Counted from the first letter of the stretch, positions 35,776 through 45,415 are shown. The stretch is 64,000 nt of DNA from Nocardia cyriacigeorgica (GCF_029868385.1 NZ_JARWNX010000040.1:1-64000), one strand, 5' to 3'. Translations and numbers: made by a program. Notes: a model not told the origin generated them from the sequence alone.

Positions 35776-36539
35776 CGAAACCCGTCGCATCGGGCGGTGT
35801 ACTGGCACCCGCACTGGACTGCCCACGGCCCCAACCGGATTCCGCCATGCGTCTGGTGTGCTTCCCGCATTCCGGTGCGGGACCGGAGCTGTACCGATCC
35901 TGGGCCGACGCGCTCGGCCCCGAGATCGAGGTGCACACGATCACCCTGCCCGGTCGTGGCAGGCGCTGGCGAGAGCCGTTCACCGTGGCATGGGAACCGC
36001 TGCTCGACGAATTCGCCGAGGCGATCGGCGATCGGGTCCGGCCGCCGTTCTCGCTGTTCGGGCACAGTCTCGGGGCGCTGTTCGCCTACGAGATCGCCCA
36101 CCGGCTGACCTCCGCCGAGCACCTGTTCGTCTCGGCAAGGGCGAGCCCGGCCCGCACGCCGCGGATCGCCATCCCCGCCGACGACGCGGAACTGCTCGAG
36201 CTGGTCGACCAGCTGTACGACGGTGTGCCCGGCCAGATCAAGGACAACCCGGAGCTGGCCAGGCACTTCATGCCCGCGCTGCGGGCCGATATGGAATTGG
36301 GCGCTCACTACACCCACCGGCCCGATCGCATCGTGCGGACCCCGATCACCGCGCTCGGCGGCCTCGATGACGCCACCGTCGACGCCACCGATCTCGCCGC
36401 CTGGCGTCCCTACACCACCGCCGCGTTCACCTGGCGGCAGTTCCCCGGCGGCCACTTCTACCCACGGCAATCCGAAACCGCTGTGCTGCGAGTGATTCGC
36501 CGCCGCCTCGTGCCCCGAACCACAGGGAGAATCCGATGA
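35772..36539 (+). CDS. Type II thioesterase
   Basis: A 255-residue alpha/beta hydrolase of the PKS editing-thioesterase class. The start region LVCFPHSGAGPELYRSW is typical. The serine lies in GHSLGALFAYE, the aspartate near GGLDDATV and the histidine in PGGHFYP. Such enzymes clear wrong acyl groups from carrier proteins. The GTG start overlaps the PKS stop by GTGA. As neither PKS has a releasing domain, it could also release product, but the neighbouring AfsA protein is a better releasing candidate. Confidence 0.88.
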   Translation: MTKPVASGGVLAPALDCPRPQPDSAMRLVCFPHSGAGPELYRSWADALGPEIEVHTITLPGRGRRWREPFTVAWEPLLDEFAEAIGDRVRPPFSLFGHSLGALFAYEIAHRLTSAEHLFVSARASPARTPRIAIPADDAELLELVDQLYDGVPGQIKDNPELARHFMPALRADMELGAHYTHRPDRIVRTPITALGGLDDATVDATDLAAWRPYTTAAFTWRQFPGGHFYPRQSETAVLRVIRRRLVPRTTGRIR

Positions 36540-37543
36540 CCCAGTCGACCAGACCCGCCCCACCGGCCCTCACCTTCGACCAGACCGTGCCGCGGGCGCT
36601 CGCGCATCGGCGGGCGCTCGGTGAGGTGTTCGTCGCCGATTCGGTGGCCGAGGACGAATCCACCTTCCGGGTCGCGGTCCAGATACCGCGGGCGCACAGC
36701 CTCTGGTACGACCGCAGGACCACCCACCACGATCCGTTCGCCATGGCGGAGGCGGCGCGGCAGGGCTCGTTCGTCGTACTGCACCGCCACGTCGGCGTTC
36801 CCCTGGCGTTGCCGTTCAGCATGCAACGCTACGAGTTCGCCGTCACCGCACTCGACGCGTTCCACGACGACGAGCGAGCGCCCATGCAGGGGATCATCCA
36901 CTACCGCATCGTCTCGCGCCAGGATCGCGGCCCGGATTTCGCGAATATGACCCTGGCCGGTGAGCTGCTCGTCGACGACGTCCCCGCGATGACCCTCGAG
37001 GCCGACGCGGTGTTCCTGTCCCGCACCGACTACGAGGCGCTGCGCAGCTATCAGCTGTCCAGGGTTCCGAACGGGCCGGCGCACGCGGCGGTGCCTCCGC
37101 TGCCGCCCGCGGCGGTGGGACGGCTCGACTCCCGCAATGTCGTCATCGGCGAACCGCAGGTCGTGGACGGGGACCCGCGCTATCCGCTGCTGCCCGACCC
37201 ACGCCATCCGGCACTGTTCGATCACGACTACGACCATGTGCCCGGCCCGTTCCTCATCGAGGCGTTCCGGCAGGCGAGCATCGATTCCGCGGTGCGGGCG
37301 GGCCGGCTGGCTTCGCCGATCACCGCGGTGGGGGCCTGCTCGGCCCGGTTCATCAACTTCGCCGAATTCGGCGCACCGCTGGAATGCCGTGCGGTGCAGT
37401 CGGAATCGAAAGAGCCCGGTTGCGTCCGGGTCGAGGTCGAGCTGCGCCAGTTCGATCGCGTACTCGCCGACGGCGCCATCGAACTCATCCCGATGGACGG
37501 CCACCGGAGTTCGTTCCCCGACCGTACGGAGGTCTCGTCATGA
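36536..37543 (+). CDS. AfsA-family (A-factor/butenolide synthase) hotdog protein
   Basis: A 335-residue protein with two AfsA hotdog repeats. The first has HHDPFAMAEAARQGSFV near residue 62. The second has HDYDHVPGPFLIEAFRQA near residue 228, the family's hallmark. AfsA joins a beta-ketoacyl chain to dihydroxyacetone phosphate, which closes to a butenolide, the first step to A-factor-like gamma-butyrolactones. A related domain ends the gladiofungin PKS by butenolide formation. Here the gene sits inside a PKS operon (ATGA overlap on both sides), right after a module predicted to give a 3-oxoacyl chain. It is thus likely the releasing enzyme. No gamma-butyrolactone receptor is clearly adjacent. 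Confidence 0.85.
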   Translation: MTQSTRPAPPALTFDQTVPRALAHRRALGEVFVADSVAEDESTFRVAVQIPRAHSLWYDRRTTHHDPFAMAEAARQGSFVVLHRHVGVPLALPFSMQRYEFAVTALDAFHDDERAPMQGIIHYRIVSRQDRGPDFANMTLAGELLVDDVPAMTLEADAVFLSRTDYEALRSYQLSRVPNGPAHAAVPPLPPAAVGRLDSRNVVIGEPQVVDGDPRYPLLPDPRHPALFDHDYDHVPGPFLIEAFRQASIDSAVRAGRLASPITAVGACSARFINFAEFGAPLECRAVQSESKEPGCVRVEVELRQFDRVLADGAIELIPMDGHRSSFPDRTEVSS

Positions 37544-39201
37544 CCGAAACAGTCCTCGTGGTCGGCGCGGGGCCGACCGGCCTTGCGCTGGCAACCGAAC
37601 TGCGCCGCAATGGCATCTCCTGCCGGATCATCGATCGCGCCGCGAGCCGACCGGCCAACCAGGCACGTGCGCTGACCATGTGGGACGGCGCCTTCGACGT
37701 CTTGCGACGGCAGGGCACCGCGGAGCGGATCCGCGCGCACGGCATCCCGATGACGGCCGCGCGGTACTTCTCGCGCGGCAAGTCCGTCGCCGATGTCGAG
37801 TTCGGGCCGGGCAGCGGCAACGAGGCCGCACCGGTGATCATCACCCAGCCCGCGGTCGAATCGGTGATGATCGACCACCTGGGTGGTCTCGGTGTGGCCG
37901 TCGAATGGCGGACCGCGCTGGCCTCGCTCGACGATCGCGGCGACGCCGTCGATGTGGTCCTCGACCACGACGGCCGCACCGAGGAACTGACGGTGTCCTG
38001 GGTGGTGGGCTGCGACGGCGCGCACAGCACGGTGCGCGAGGCGGCCGGAATCGCGTTCGAGGGCAGCACCTACGGTAGGCGGTTCGCCCTCGGCGACGGC
38101 GCCATCACCGCCCCGGTACCGCCCGGCGAAGCGCACTATCACCTGCATCCGGACGGCGTTCTGGTGGTCGTGCCGCTGCCCGATGGCCAGGTGCGCGTGT
38201 TCGCCGATGTCAGCACCACCGATTCGACCTCGGAGGCGCTCTCGGTGGCCGAACTCCAGGCCATCGCCGACGCCCGCGCTCCCTATCCGATCGAGATCGC
38301 CGAATTGGGTTGGAGCACGAAGTTTCTCGTACACATGGGACAGGCGGTGCGGTATCGCCGCGGTCGATGCCTGCTCGCCGGGGACGCCGCACATCTGCAC
38401 AGTCCGGCGGGTGGGCAGGGGCTCAATACCGGGATCCAGGATGCCGCGAGCCTCGGCTGGCGACTGGCCACGGTCATCGCGGGTTGCACGGGCGCCGAGG
38501 CCTTGCTCGACAGCTACGAATCCGAGCGCTCGCCCATCGCCCGTGAGGTCGTGCAGGCGGCCGACCGGCAGACGAAACTGTGGACCGTGCGGTCACCGGT
38601 GGGCCGCTTCGCCCGCGATCTGGTGCTGTCGGGCCTGAGTCGCAGCGGGCTGCTGGAGAAGCGACTCGTACCCACGCTGGCGCAGCACGATCTGGACTAT
38701 CGCAGCAGTCCGGTGGTGAGCGAGCACGGCGGGCGGCGGGCACTCGGACGGGCACTGCCCGAGGTGGCCCTGATCGAGGCGCACGACGAGGCAGTCGAAC
38801 TGCGCGCACTGCTCGACGGGCCGGATCACGTCGTGGTGGTGCTGCTCGATTGCGACACCGTGGCCGGGGAATCGGCTCGGGTGCGCGATATCCCGCGGCG
38901 GATCGCCGAATACGGGGCGGGTCTGCGCATCGTCGCCATCGTCTCGGGCGGTCGGGTGGTCGAAGACCTCGGCGTCGTCGAAACATTCCGTGCGCCAGAT
39001 GGTTACGCGCCGGAGCAGGAGTTGGTCGGGAGTCGGCTCGTCCTGATCCGGCCGGATGGGTACACCGTCGCGGCCGCGCGGGATCTGGACGTCACCGCGT
39101 TGCTGGCGAGGTGCCCGGCGCTGCCCTCGGCGGTTGCATCGGACCGGGTCGCAGGGTCCGCGGGCCATGAACCGCCGGTGCCCGGTGTTCGCCCCGAGTA
39201 G
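37540..39201 (+). CDS. FAD-dependent aromatic-type monooxygenase
   Basis: A 553-residue class A flavoprotein hydroxylase. It has the GAGPTGL dinucleotide motif at the start, the DG motif as GCDGAHSTVREAAG and the second FAD motif as LLAGDAAHLHSPAGGQG. A thioredoxin-like C-terminal region is present, as in the PheA/TfdB subgroup. It would hydroxylate or epoxidise the cluster product with NAD(P)H and O2. The start overlaps the AfsA-like stop (ATGA), with GGAGG upstream. Position on the substrate is unknown. Confidence 0.9.
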   Translation: MTETVLVVGAGPTGLALATELRRNGISCRIIDRAASRPANQARALTMWDGAFDVLRRQGTAERIRAHGIPMTAARYFSRGKSVADVEFGPGSGNEAAPVIITQPAVESVMIDHLGGLGVAVEWRTALASLDDRGDAVDVVLDHDGRTEELTVSWVVGCDGAHSTVREAAGIAFEGSTYGRRFALGDGAITAPVPPGEAHYHLHPDGVLVVVPLPDGQVRVFADVSTTDSTSEALSVAELQAIADARAPYPIEIAELGWSTKFLVHMGQAVRYRRGRCLLAGDAAHLHSPAGGQGLNTGIQDAASLGWRLATVIAGCTGAEALLDSYESERSPIAREVVQAADRQTKLWTVRSPVGRFARDLVLSGLSRSGLLEKRLVPTLAQHDLDYRSSPVVSEHGGRRALGRALPEVALIEAHDEAVELRALLDGPDHVVVVLLDCDTVAGESARVRDIPRRIAEYGAGLRIVAIVSGGRVVEDLGVVETFRAPDGYAPEQELVGSRLVLIRPDGYTVAAARDLDVTALLARCPALPSAVASDRVAGSAGHEPPVPGVRPE

Positions 39202-39207
39202 ACAAGG

Positions 39208-39249
39208 CGAGTGATTGCTCGTATTCTCACAAATGCGAGTGATTGATCG
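39208..39249. promoter_or_regulatory. Two TetR operators before the MmpL gene
   Basis: CGAGTGATTGCTCG at 39208-39221 and CGAGTGATTGATCG at 39236-39249, 28 bases apart. The first is flanked as AAGGCGAGT..TGCTCGT, the same frame as the site at 23067 before the TetR gene. It lies 31-72 bases before the transporter start. The TetR at 22377 is the likely repressor of export. Confidence 0.7.
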
Positions 39250-39279
39250 TAAATATGTTCAATCAATGAGGGGAACTCC

Positions 39280-41493
39280 GTGATCGGCCATCTGACCACT
39301 CGATATCCGCGCGTCGTCGTCGCGAGCGCGATCGTCGCGTTCGTCGTCCTCGGTCTGCTGGCGGCCGGAGCGCTGAACGCGTTGACGCAGAGCCGATTCC
39401 AATCCGTCAGCGGGGAAGCGGTCGCCGCCGACCAGGTGCTCGCGCAGCGGTTCGGCACGAACACGCCCAATATCGCGGTGCTGGTCACCTCCGACACCGG
39501 CCGCCCGGTCGACGACCCCGCCGTCGCCGAGGCCGGGCGCACGCTCACCGAACTCGTCCGTAACGAACCCGGAATAGCCGACGCCTGGTCCTACTGGGAC
39601 GTCGCGCCCTCGCCGACACTGGCCAGCCGTGACAAGGGCGAGGCCGTGATCCTGGCCTGGTCGCCGGGCGAGGCCGACCACGTCCGCGATGAGGTACTGC
39701 CCGAACTCGAGCGCCGCCTCGTCACCGCCGACGATGCGAACACGGCGGTGACCTTGACGTTGGCGGGCAGCGATCAGGCCTTCCGCGAGATCGCCGCACA
39801 GTCACGCAAGGACTTCCTGCGCGCCGAGCTGCTGATCCTGCCGCTGGTGTTCGTACTGCTGTGGTTCGTGCTCCGTCGTGTCTCGCTGTCCCTGATCACT
39901 CTCGGGATCGGGCTGTTCTCGGTGGTCGGCACCCTGGCCGTGCTGCGCGTGGTCGGTTCCTTCACCGACATATCGCCGTTCGCGGCGAATATCGCGCTGT
40001 GCATGGGCATCGCCCTCGGCGTGGACTACTGCCTGTTCCTGATCTACCGGTACCGGGAAGAACTGGAATCCGGGCGCGCGGTGCCCGATGCCGTGCGAGT
40101 GGCGCTGCGTTCGGCGGGGCACACCATCGTGTTCAGCGGGGTCACCGTCGGCGCCTCGCTCGCGGCGCTACTGGTGTTCGAGTTCCCGTTCCTGTCCTCG
40201 TTCGCCTATGCGGGCGTCGGCGTCGTCCTCACCGCGGTGATCGGCGCGGGCGTCATCCTGCCCGCCGCACTGGCTCTGCTCGGCACACGTGCCCTACCGA
40301 GCGGTCCGCGCCGAGACCCCGGTGCGGGCGCCGGTCTGTGGACGCGCGTGACCACCGGCGTAATGCGCAGACCCGTACTCGGCGGCGTCGCGGGCCTGAT
40401 CGTGGTGCTGACCCTGGGCGCCCCGGCGCTGGGCGCGCAATTCGGCGCCCCCGACGATCGCGTACTACAACCCTCGGCGCCGGTCCGCACGGCCTACGAC
40501 ACCTTCCGCGCCGAGTTCGATACCGAGGACGCCGATGCGGTCGCCGTGGTCGCCCCGGCCGCCGACCCGGATTCGGTCGGCGAATACGCCGCGCGGCTGT
40601 CGGCGGTGCCCGGTGTGCTGCGGGTCGATTCGGCCGCTGGCAGCTACGTCGACGGCGCGAATGCCGGATTCGCGGTGGACCGAACGCGTTTCGTCGCCGA
40701 CACCGGCACCGGAACCTGGTTGGCGGTGCTGCCGACCAACGACGAACTCGGCCGGGGGGTGAACCATCTCGCCGAGGAGGTCCGGGCCGTGCCTGCGCCG
40801 TTCGAGGTGCTCGTCGGCGGGGCGCCCGCCCGGATCCAGGACTACACCGACGGTGTGCTCGACCGGCTGCCGCTGGTCGCGGTGCTGATCGCACTGGTCA
40901 CCTTCGTCATCCTGTTCGCCATGACCGGTTCGGTCCTCGCGCCGCTGAAGGCGACCGTGCTGAACCTGCTGTCGCTGTCGGTGATGTTCGGCGTGCTGGT
41001 GTGGGGCTTCCAGCAGGGGCACCTGGCAGGCGTTCTCGACTTCACGCCCACCGAGGCGATCGAACCGAGCATCCCGATCGTGATGTTCTGCATCGCCTAC
41101 GGCCTGTCCATGGACTACGAGGTCTTCCTGCTCTCCCGGATCAAGGAGGACTACGACCGCACCGGCGACGCGCGAGAGTCCGTGGTGCGCGGAATCGCGC
41201 GCTCCTCGCCGCTGGTCACCACGGCGGCGCTGATCCTTGCGGTGTCGTTCCTCGCCTACGCGACCAGCGGTGTCGTCTTCCTGCAACAGCTCGGTATCGG
41301 TATGGCGCTGACGGTGCTGGTGGACGCGACGATCGTGCGCGGTGTGCTGGTCCCGGCACTCATGCGCCTGGCCGGGCCGTGGAACTGGTGGGCGCCACCG
41401 ATATTGCGGCGGTTGCACACCCGGCTGGGTGCTGGCGCGCCGGTGGAATCCGAGGTGCGCGGCGACGAGATCCAGAAGGTGTCGGTCCGATGA
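39280..41493 (+). CDS. MmpL-type RND transporter
   Basis: A 737-residue MMPL-family exporter with about 12 transmembrane helices in two halves. Each half carries the family motif: GVDYCLFLIYRYREE and SMDYEVFLLSRIKED, whose Asp/Tyr relay protons. Two large extracytoplasmic loops follow TM1 and TM7. In mycobacteria such proteins export PKS lipids; here it follows the PKS genes by 78 bases and has its own TetR operators, so it can be induced separately. GTG 39280 has a GAGGGG site. Confidence 0.92.
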   Translation: MIGHLTTRYPRVVVASAIVAFVVLGLLAAGALNALTQSRFQSVSGEAVAADQVLAQRFGTNTPNIAVLVTSDTGRPVDDPAVAEAGRTLTELVRNEPGIADAWSYWDVAPSPTLASRDKGEAVILAWSPGEADHVRDEVLPELERRLVTADDANTAVTLTLAGSDQAFREIAAQSRKDFLRAELLILPLVFVLLWFVLRRVSLSLITLGIGLFSVVGTLAVLRVVGSFTDISPFAANIALCMGIALGVDYCLFLIYRYREELESGRAVPDAVRVALRSAGHTIVFSGVTVGASLAALLVFEFPFLSSFAYAGVGVVLTAVIGAGVILPAALALLGTRALPSGPRRDPGAGAGLWTRVTTGVMRRPVLGGVAGLIVVLTLGAPALGAQFGAPDDRVLQPSAPVRTAYDTFRAEFDTEDADAVAVVAPAADPDSVGEYAARLSAVPGVLRVDSAAGSYVDGANAGFAVDRTRFVADTGTGTWLAVLPTNDELGRGVNHLAEEVRAVPAPFEVLVGGAPARIQDYTDGVLDRLPLVAVLIALVTFVILFAMTGSVLAPLKATVLNLLSLSVMFGVLVWGFQQGHLAGVLDFTPTEAIEPSIPIVMFCIAYGLSMDYEVFLLSRIKEDYDRTGDARESVVRGIARSSPLVTTAALILAVSFLAYATSGVVFLQQLGIGMALTVLVDATIVRGVLVPALMRLAGPWNWWAPPILRRLHTRLGAGAPVESEVRGDEIQKVSVR

Positions 41494-41552
41494 GCATCCG
41501 TTCACGCCGCCGCGCCGCCGCCGGACATCCGGGTGATGAAGGAGTTCGTGTC

Positions 41553-42623
41553 ATGCGTTCCGCGGTGCGTTTCGCCCGTCGGATCGGTCTTGCCCTCGTG
41601 ATCCTCGCGGCCACTGCGGGTCCGGCGGTGGCCGCGCCACCCACCTCGCCCGCGGATGTCGTGGACGTTCCGGTCGAATTCCGCGTGGTGAACGTCAACG
41701 AGACTGCCGTGCCCTGCGCGGGCGACGGCAGGACCTACACCATCCGCGGGCATCTCACCGCACCACGGCATCAACTCGACGGCGACGGTGCGATCACGCT
41801 GTACCAGCACAGTTCCGCCAGCGGCGAATGGTATTGGCGGCTGCCGGTGCCCGGCTATCACCATGCCTACGAGATGGCGGCGCGCGGGCACGCGTCGCTG
41901 ACCATCGACCGGCTCGGCTACGACAGCAGCGATGTTCCCGAGGGCGCGGCCGCCTGTATCGGTGCGCAGGCCACGATGGCGCATCAGATCGTGCAGGCGT
42001 TGCGTCGGGGCGAGTACCGGCTCACCACCGGTGATCCGGCTCCCGGTTTCGGCAAGGTCTTCCTCGCCGGCCACTCCAATGGTGGCCAGCTGGCCGAGAC
42101 CGCGGCCTATACCTTCGGCGATGTCGATGCGATCGTCCTCATGGCCTGGTCGGATCGGGCGATCTCACCCGAGGTGCTCGCGCGGGTCGCGGTGGCGACC
42201 GGTCAATGCGCAACGGGTGGTCTCGCGCACGAATCGGGCAACGGCACAACGGGATATGTCTACTTCGACCGGGGGAGCGCGGCCTTCGCGGCGGACAACT
42301 TCGCCGACACCGATCCCGCGGTGCTCGCGGCGGCGGTACCGCTCCAGAATCAGTTGCCCTGCGGTGACCTGATCAGCCAATCCCCAGGACTGCTGCTCAA
42401 TCTGGCCAGAGCGGGCGAGATCACCGTCCCGGTCCTCACCATCCACGGCGAATACGACCGCTGGTCCGCCGGTGGCGCGGATGCGCTGGCCGGTTTCGTC
42501 TCCGCGCCCGAGAAGCGGTCCATCGTCGTCGCGGGCGCCGGACATCTGCTCGGTCAATCCCGCTCTCCCGCCCGCATTTTCGATCCGCTGGCCGACTGGC
42601 TCGACAAGTACTCGACGAACTGA
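41553..42623 (+). CDS. Exported alpha/beta hydrolase
   Basis: A 356-residue secreted hydrolase. The start at ATG 41553 is preferred to 41490 because it has AAGGAG upstream and leads directly into a signal peptide (MRSAVRFARRIGLALVILAA) with a cleavage zone at AVAAPP. The mature protein has the nucleophile in AGHSNGGQLA, an acid in HGEYDRWS and the histidine in GAGHLLG. Several cysteines could form disulfides. As part of the MmpL operon it may tailor or cleave the exported lipid outside the membrane. Confidence 0.88.
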   Translation: MRSAVRFARRIGLALVILAATAGPAVAAPPTSPADVVDVPVEFRVVNVNETAVPCAGDGRTYTIRGHLTAPRHQLDGDGAITLYQHSSASGEWYWRLPVPGYHHAYEMAARGHASLTIDRLGYDSSDVPEGAAACIGAQATMAHQIVQALRRGEYRLTTGDPAPGFGKVFLAGHSNGGQLAETAAYTFGDVDAIVLMAWSDRAISPEVLARVAVATGQCATGGLAHESGNGTTGYVYFDRGSAAFAADNFADTDPAVLAAAVPLQNQLPCGDLISQSPGLLLNLARAGEITVPVLTIHGEYDRWSAGGADALAGFVSAPEKRSIVVAGAGHLLGQSRSPARIFDPLADWLDKYSTN

Positions 42624-42659
42624 TCCGCCCAACACCCAGCCGACTCGATGGAGGTCGAT

Positions 42660-44246
42660 ATGACAGCAGTGCACACGGACGCTCCGCCCGCGAGCGTCCA
42701 TCGATGGTGGACGCTCGCGACGGTGTCCGTCGCGACGTTCATGCTGATGCTCGATATCACCGTGGTGAACGTCGCGTTGCCCGCCATCCAAGTGGATATG
42801 ACGGCGACCTTCGGTGAGATGCAATGGGTGATCGACGCCTATGCGCTCGGCCTCGCCGCGTTCCTGCTCACCTCCGGCTCACTGGGTGACCGGCTCGGGC
42901 GGCGGCGGATGTTCGCCATCGGGCTCGTACTGTTCACCGTGGCGTCGGCGGCCTGCGGCCTCGCCGGAGACCCCTTGCTGCTCAATATCGCTCGCGGTGC
43001 GCAGGGTGTCGGCGGTGCCATGCTGTACGCGATCGGGCCCGCGCTGATCGCCGCCGATTTCCAGGGTAAGGAGCGCGGCGCGGCGTTCGGAATCTTCGGC
43101 GCCACCACCGGTGTGGCCGTCGCGGCCGGGCCATTGCTCGGCGGGCTGCTCACCGAACTCGATTGGCGCTGGGTGTTCTATGTGAATGTGCCGATCGGCA
43201 TCGTCGCGCTGATCGTGCTGTTCACCCGCGTGCCGGAGAGTGTCGGTCGCCGATCGCATCCGATCGACTACGCCGGGCTCGGGTTTTTCTCGGTGGCGCT
43301 GATCACCCTCGTCTTCGGCATCATCCGCGCACCGATCGTCGGCTGGGCGTCGGCGCAGACACTGATCCTGTTGGCGGTCTCGGTCGCGCTGATGGCCGGT
43401 TTCGTCATCGTGGAACTGCGGACCCGCTATCCGATGCTCGATCTCGGGCTGCTGCGCAACCGCACCTTCGACGCGCTGTCGGTGGCCACCTTCGCGATCA
43501 ACTTCGCCGTGCTGCCCGCGATCCTGTTCGGTGTGCTGTGGATGCAGGGCGTGCTCGGCCATTCGGCGGTCGAGACCGGTATCCGCTTCCTGCCGCTGAC
43601 CGCCATGCTGTTCGTCGCCGCCGTCGCCGGAGGTGTGCTCAGCGCCCGACTGCCGATGAACGTCCTGATCGGCACCGCATTGCTGCTCGCCGGTGTCGGG
43701 TTCCTGCTGATGCTGCGCATCGAACCCGGCGACAGCTGGACCGCCGCGCTGATTCCGTTCCTGGTCACCGGCCTCGGCATGGGCCTGTTCAATCCGCCGC
43801 GCGCGAATGCCGCGGTGGCCTTGGTCCCGGCCGAGGACTCGGGCATGGGTTCGGGTGCGAACGAGACATTCCAGCAGGTGGGTGCCGCGCTCGGTATCGC
43901 CGCCCTCGGCGCGGTCGCGCACGCCTCGATCGACACCAGCCTCACCGACGAGCTGGGGTTGACCGGGGAACAGGCCGAAGCCGCCTCGGACGCGGTCGCC
44001 GCCGGAGCCGTCCAGGAGTTCGTCTCCACTGTGCCACCGGAGCAGGCAGCCCATGCCGGGGAGGTAGCCACCGCCGCCTTCGTCGACGCCTTCCACGACG
44101 TCGTCTCGATCGGCGGAGTGATATGCCTGGTCGGCGGCCTGGCCGCCCTGCTGCTGATCCGCAGAAGCGATTTCGTCCTCGACCCGGCCGCCCCGGACCT
44201 GGAAGCACACGCCGAGCAGAACGCACCCGACCCCGTCCGCACCTGA
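42660..44246 (+). CDS. MFS transporter of the DHA2 (14-TM) family
   Basis: A 528-residue proton-driven drug exporter. It opens with WTLATVSVATFMLMLDITVV, carries the motif A LGDRLGRRRMF and the motif C-like region TTGVAVAAGPLLGG, with 14 predicted helices. ATG 42660 is chosen over 42648 since GGAGG falls inside the extra codons. It lies 36 bases after the exported hydrolase and is followed by a strong terminator, so it ends the cluster. It probably gives self-resistance or a second export route. Confidence 0.9.
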   Translation: MTAVHTDAPPASVHRWWTLATVSVATFMLMLDITVVNVALPAIQVDMTATFGEMQWVIDAYALGLAAFLLTSGSLGDRLGRRRMFAIGLVLFTVASAACGLAGDPLLLNIARGAQGVGGAMLYAIGPALIAADFQGKERGAAFGIFGATTGVAVAAGPLLGGLLTELDWRWVFYVNVPIGIVALIVLFTRVPESVGRRSHPIDYAGLGFFSVALITLVFGIIRAPIVGWASAQTLILLAVSVALMAGFVIVELRTRYPMLDLGLLRNRTFDALSVATFAINFAVLPAILFGVLWMQGVLGHSAVETGIRFLPLTAMLFVAAVAGGVLSARLPMNVLIGTALLLAGVGFLLMLRIEPGDSWTAALIPFLVTGLGMGLFNPPRANAAVALVPAEDSGMGSGANETFQQVGAALGIAALGAVAHASIDTSLTDELGLTGEQAEAASDAVAAGAVQEFVSTVPPEQAAHAGEVATAAFVDAFHDVVSIGGVICLVGGLAALLLIRRSDFVLDPAAPDLEAHAEQNAPDPVRT

Positions 44247-44273
44247 CCGCCCGGCTCAGGCGAGGTGAGGGAA

Positions 44274-44308
44274 CCTGGCGGCCACTGCCTATCGCAGTGG
44301 CCGCCAGG
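44274..44308. terminator. Terminator at the end of the PKS/export cluster
   Basis: CCTGGCGGCCACTGC at 44274-44288 pairs perfectly with 44294-44308 around a 5-base loop (CTATC). The 15-base stem lies 28 bases after the MFS stop and marks the cluster end. A short GTTGTG follows, not a T run, as is usual in actinomycetes. Confidence 0.85.
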
Positions 44309-44452
44309 CTGTTGTGAGCGGGCCACGGTCGCTACACTCGAGCACCACACCGCTCGGGCTCGTCCGTGGTGTGGGTGCGGCGCGGCCGCACAGTCTGTGA
44401 TGCGTGATCAGCGGGATGTTCGTGGTTGTTCCATCGAATTGAGAGGCGCTGC

Positions 44453-45394
44453 ATGGCAAGGGATTTGACGCAAGTCGAGCTGCTGACCGAGCTGGAGCCG
44501 GTTGTGGCGACCAATATCGACCGACACTTGGCCACGGCCAAGGACTGGCACCCGCACGACTATGTGCCCTGGGACGAAGGCCGCAATTTCGCGGCCATGG
44601 GCGGTGAGGATTGGCATCCGGAGCAGTCACGGCTGTCGGAGGTCGCCAAGGTCGCGATGGTGACCAATCTGCTCACCGAGGACAATCTGCCCTCCTATCA
44701 CCGGGTGATCTCGGAGAACTTCTCCCAGGACGGCGCATGGGGCACCTGGGTCGGCCGGTGGACCGCCGAGGAGAATCGGCACGCCATCGCGATGCGTGAC
44801 TACCTCATCTGCACCCGCGCGGTCGACCCCGTCGCTCTGGAGAACGACCGAATGGTGCATCTGACCCGCGGTGTGCACGCGCCGGAGGGGTTCGGCGGTG
44901 TGCTGGACCAGGTCGCGTACGTGACCGTCCAGGAGCTGGCGACCCGGATCAGTCATCGCAGCACCGGACGAGTCTGCGAGGATCCGATCGCCGACCGGAT
45001 GCTGCAACGCATCGCGGCCGATGAGAACCTGCACATGATGTTCTATCGCAACATCACCGCTGCGGCGTTCGACCTCGCACCCGATCAGACGATGGAATCG
45101 GTGACCCATATCGTGAAGACCTTCACCATGCCCGGCACCGGTATGCCGAACTGGCGACGCAATGGTGTCCTGATGGTCAAGCACGGGATCTACGATCTGC
45201 GCCAGCATCTGGACGAGGTCGTGGCACCGGTGCTGCGTATCTGGAATGTCTTCAACCGCAACGATTTCACCGCGCGTGGCGAACGCAGCCGCGAGGAACT
45301 CGGCGAGTACATGGAAAAACTCACCCGCGACGTCGTCAAATTCGAAGAACAGCGCGAACGCATCCTCGCCCGCGAGGCCGCCCGCGTCGGATAG
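44453..45394 (+). CDS. Acyl-ACP desaturase (DesA family)
   Basis: A 313-residue soluble diiron desaturase that puts a double bond into a fatty acyl-ACP. Metal-ligand motifs include TEDNLPSYH near 75-83, EENRH at 106-110 and DENLH further on. N-terminal residues match the plant-type stearoyl-ACP desaturase fold. DesA1 and DesA2 of mycobacteria serve mycolic-acid synthesis. ATG 44453 has GAGAGG upstream. It lies after the cluster terminator, so it is a separate unit, though an unsaturated acid could also feed the FAAL. Confidence 0.9.
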   Translation: MARDLTQVELLTELEPVVATNIDRHLATAKDWHPHDYVPWDEGRNFAAMGGEDWHPEQSRLSEVAKVAMVTNLLTEDNLPSYHRVISENFSQDGAWGTWVGRWTAEENRHAIAMRDYLICTRAVDPVALENDRMVHLTRGVHAPEGFGGVLDQVAYVTVQELATRISHRSTGRVCEDPIADRMLQRIAADENLHMMFYRNITAAAFDLAPDQTMESVTHIVKTFTMPGTGMPNWRRNGVLMVKHGIYDLRQHLDEVVAPVLRIWNVFNRNDFTARGERSREELGEYMEKLTRDVVKFEEQRERILAREAARVG

Positions 45395-45415
45395 CGGACT
45401 CCGGTGGCCGGGAAC

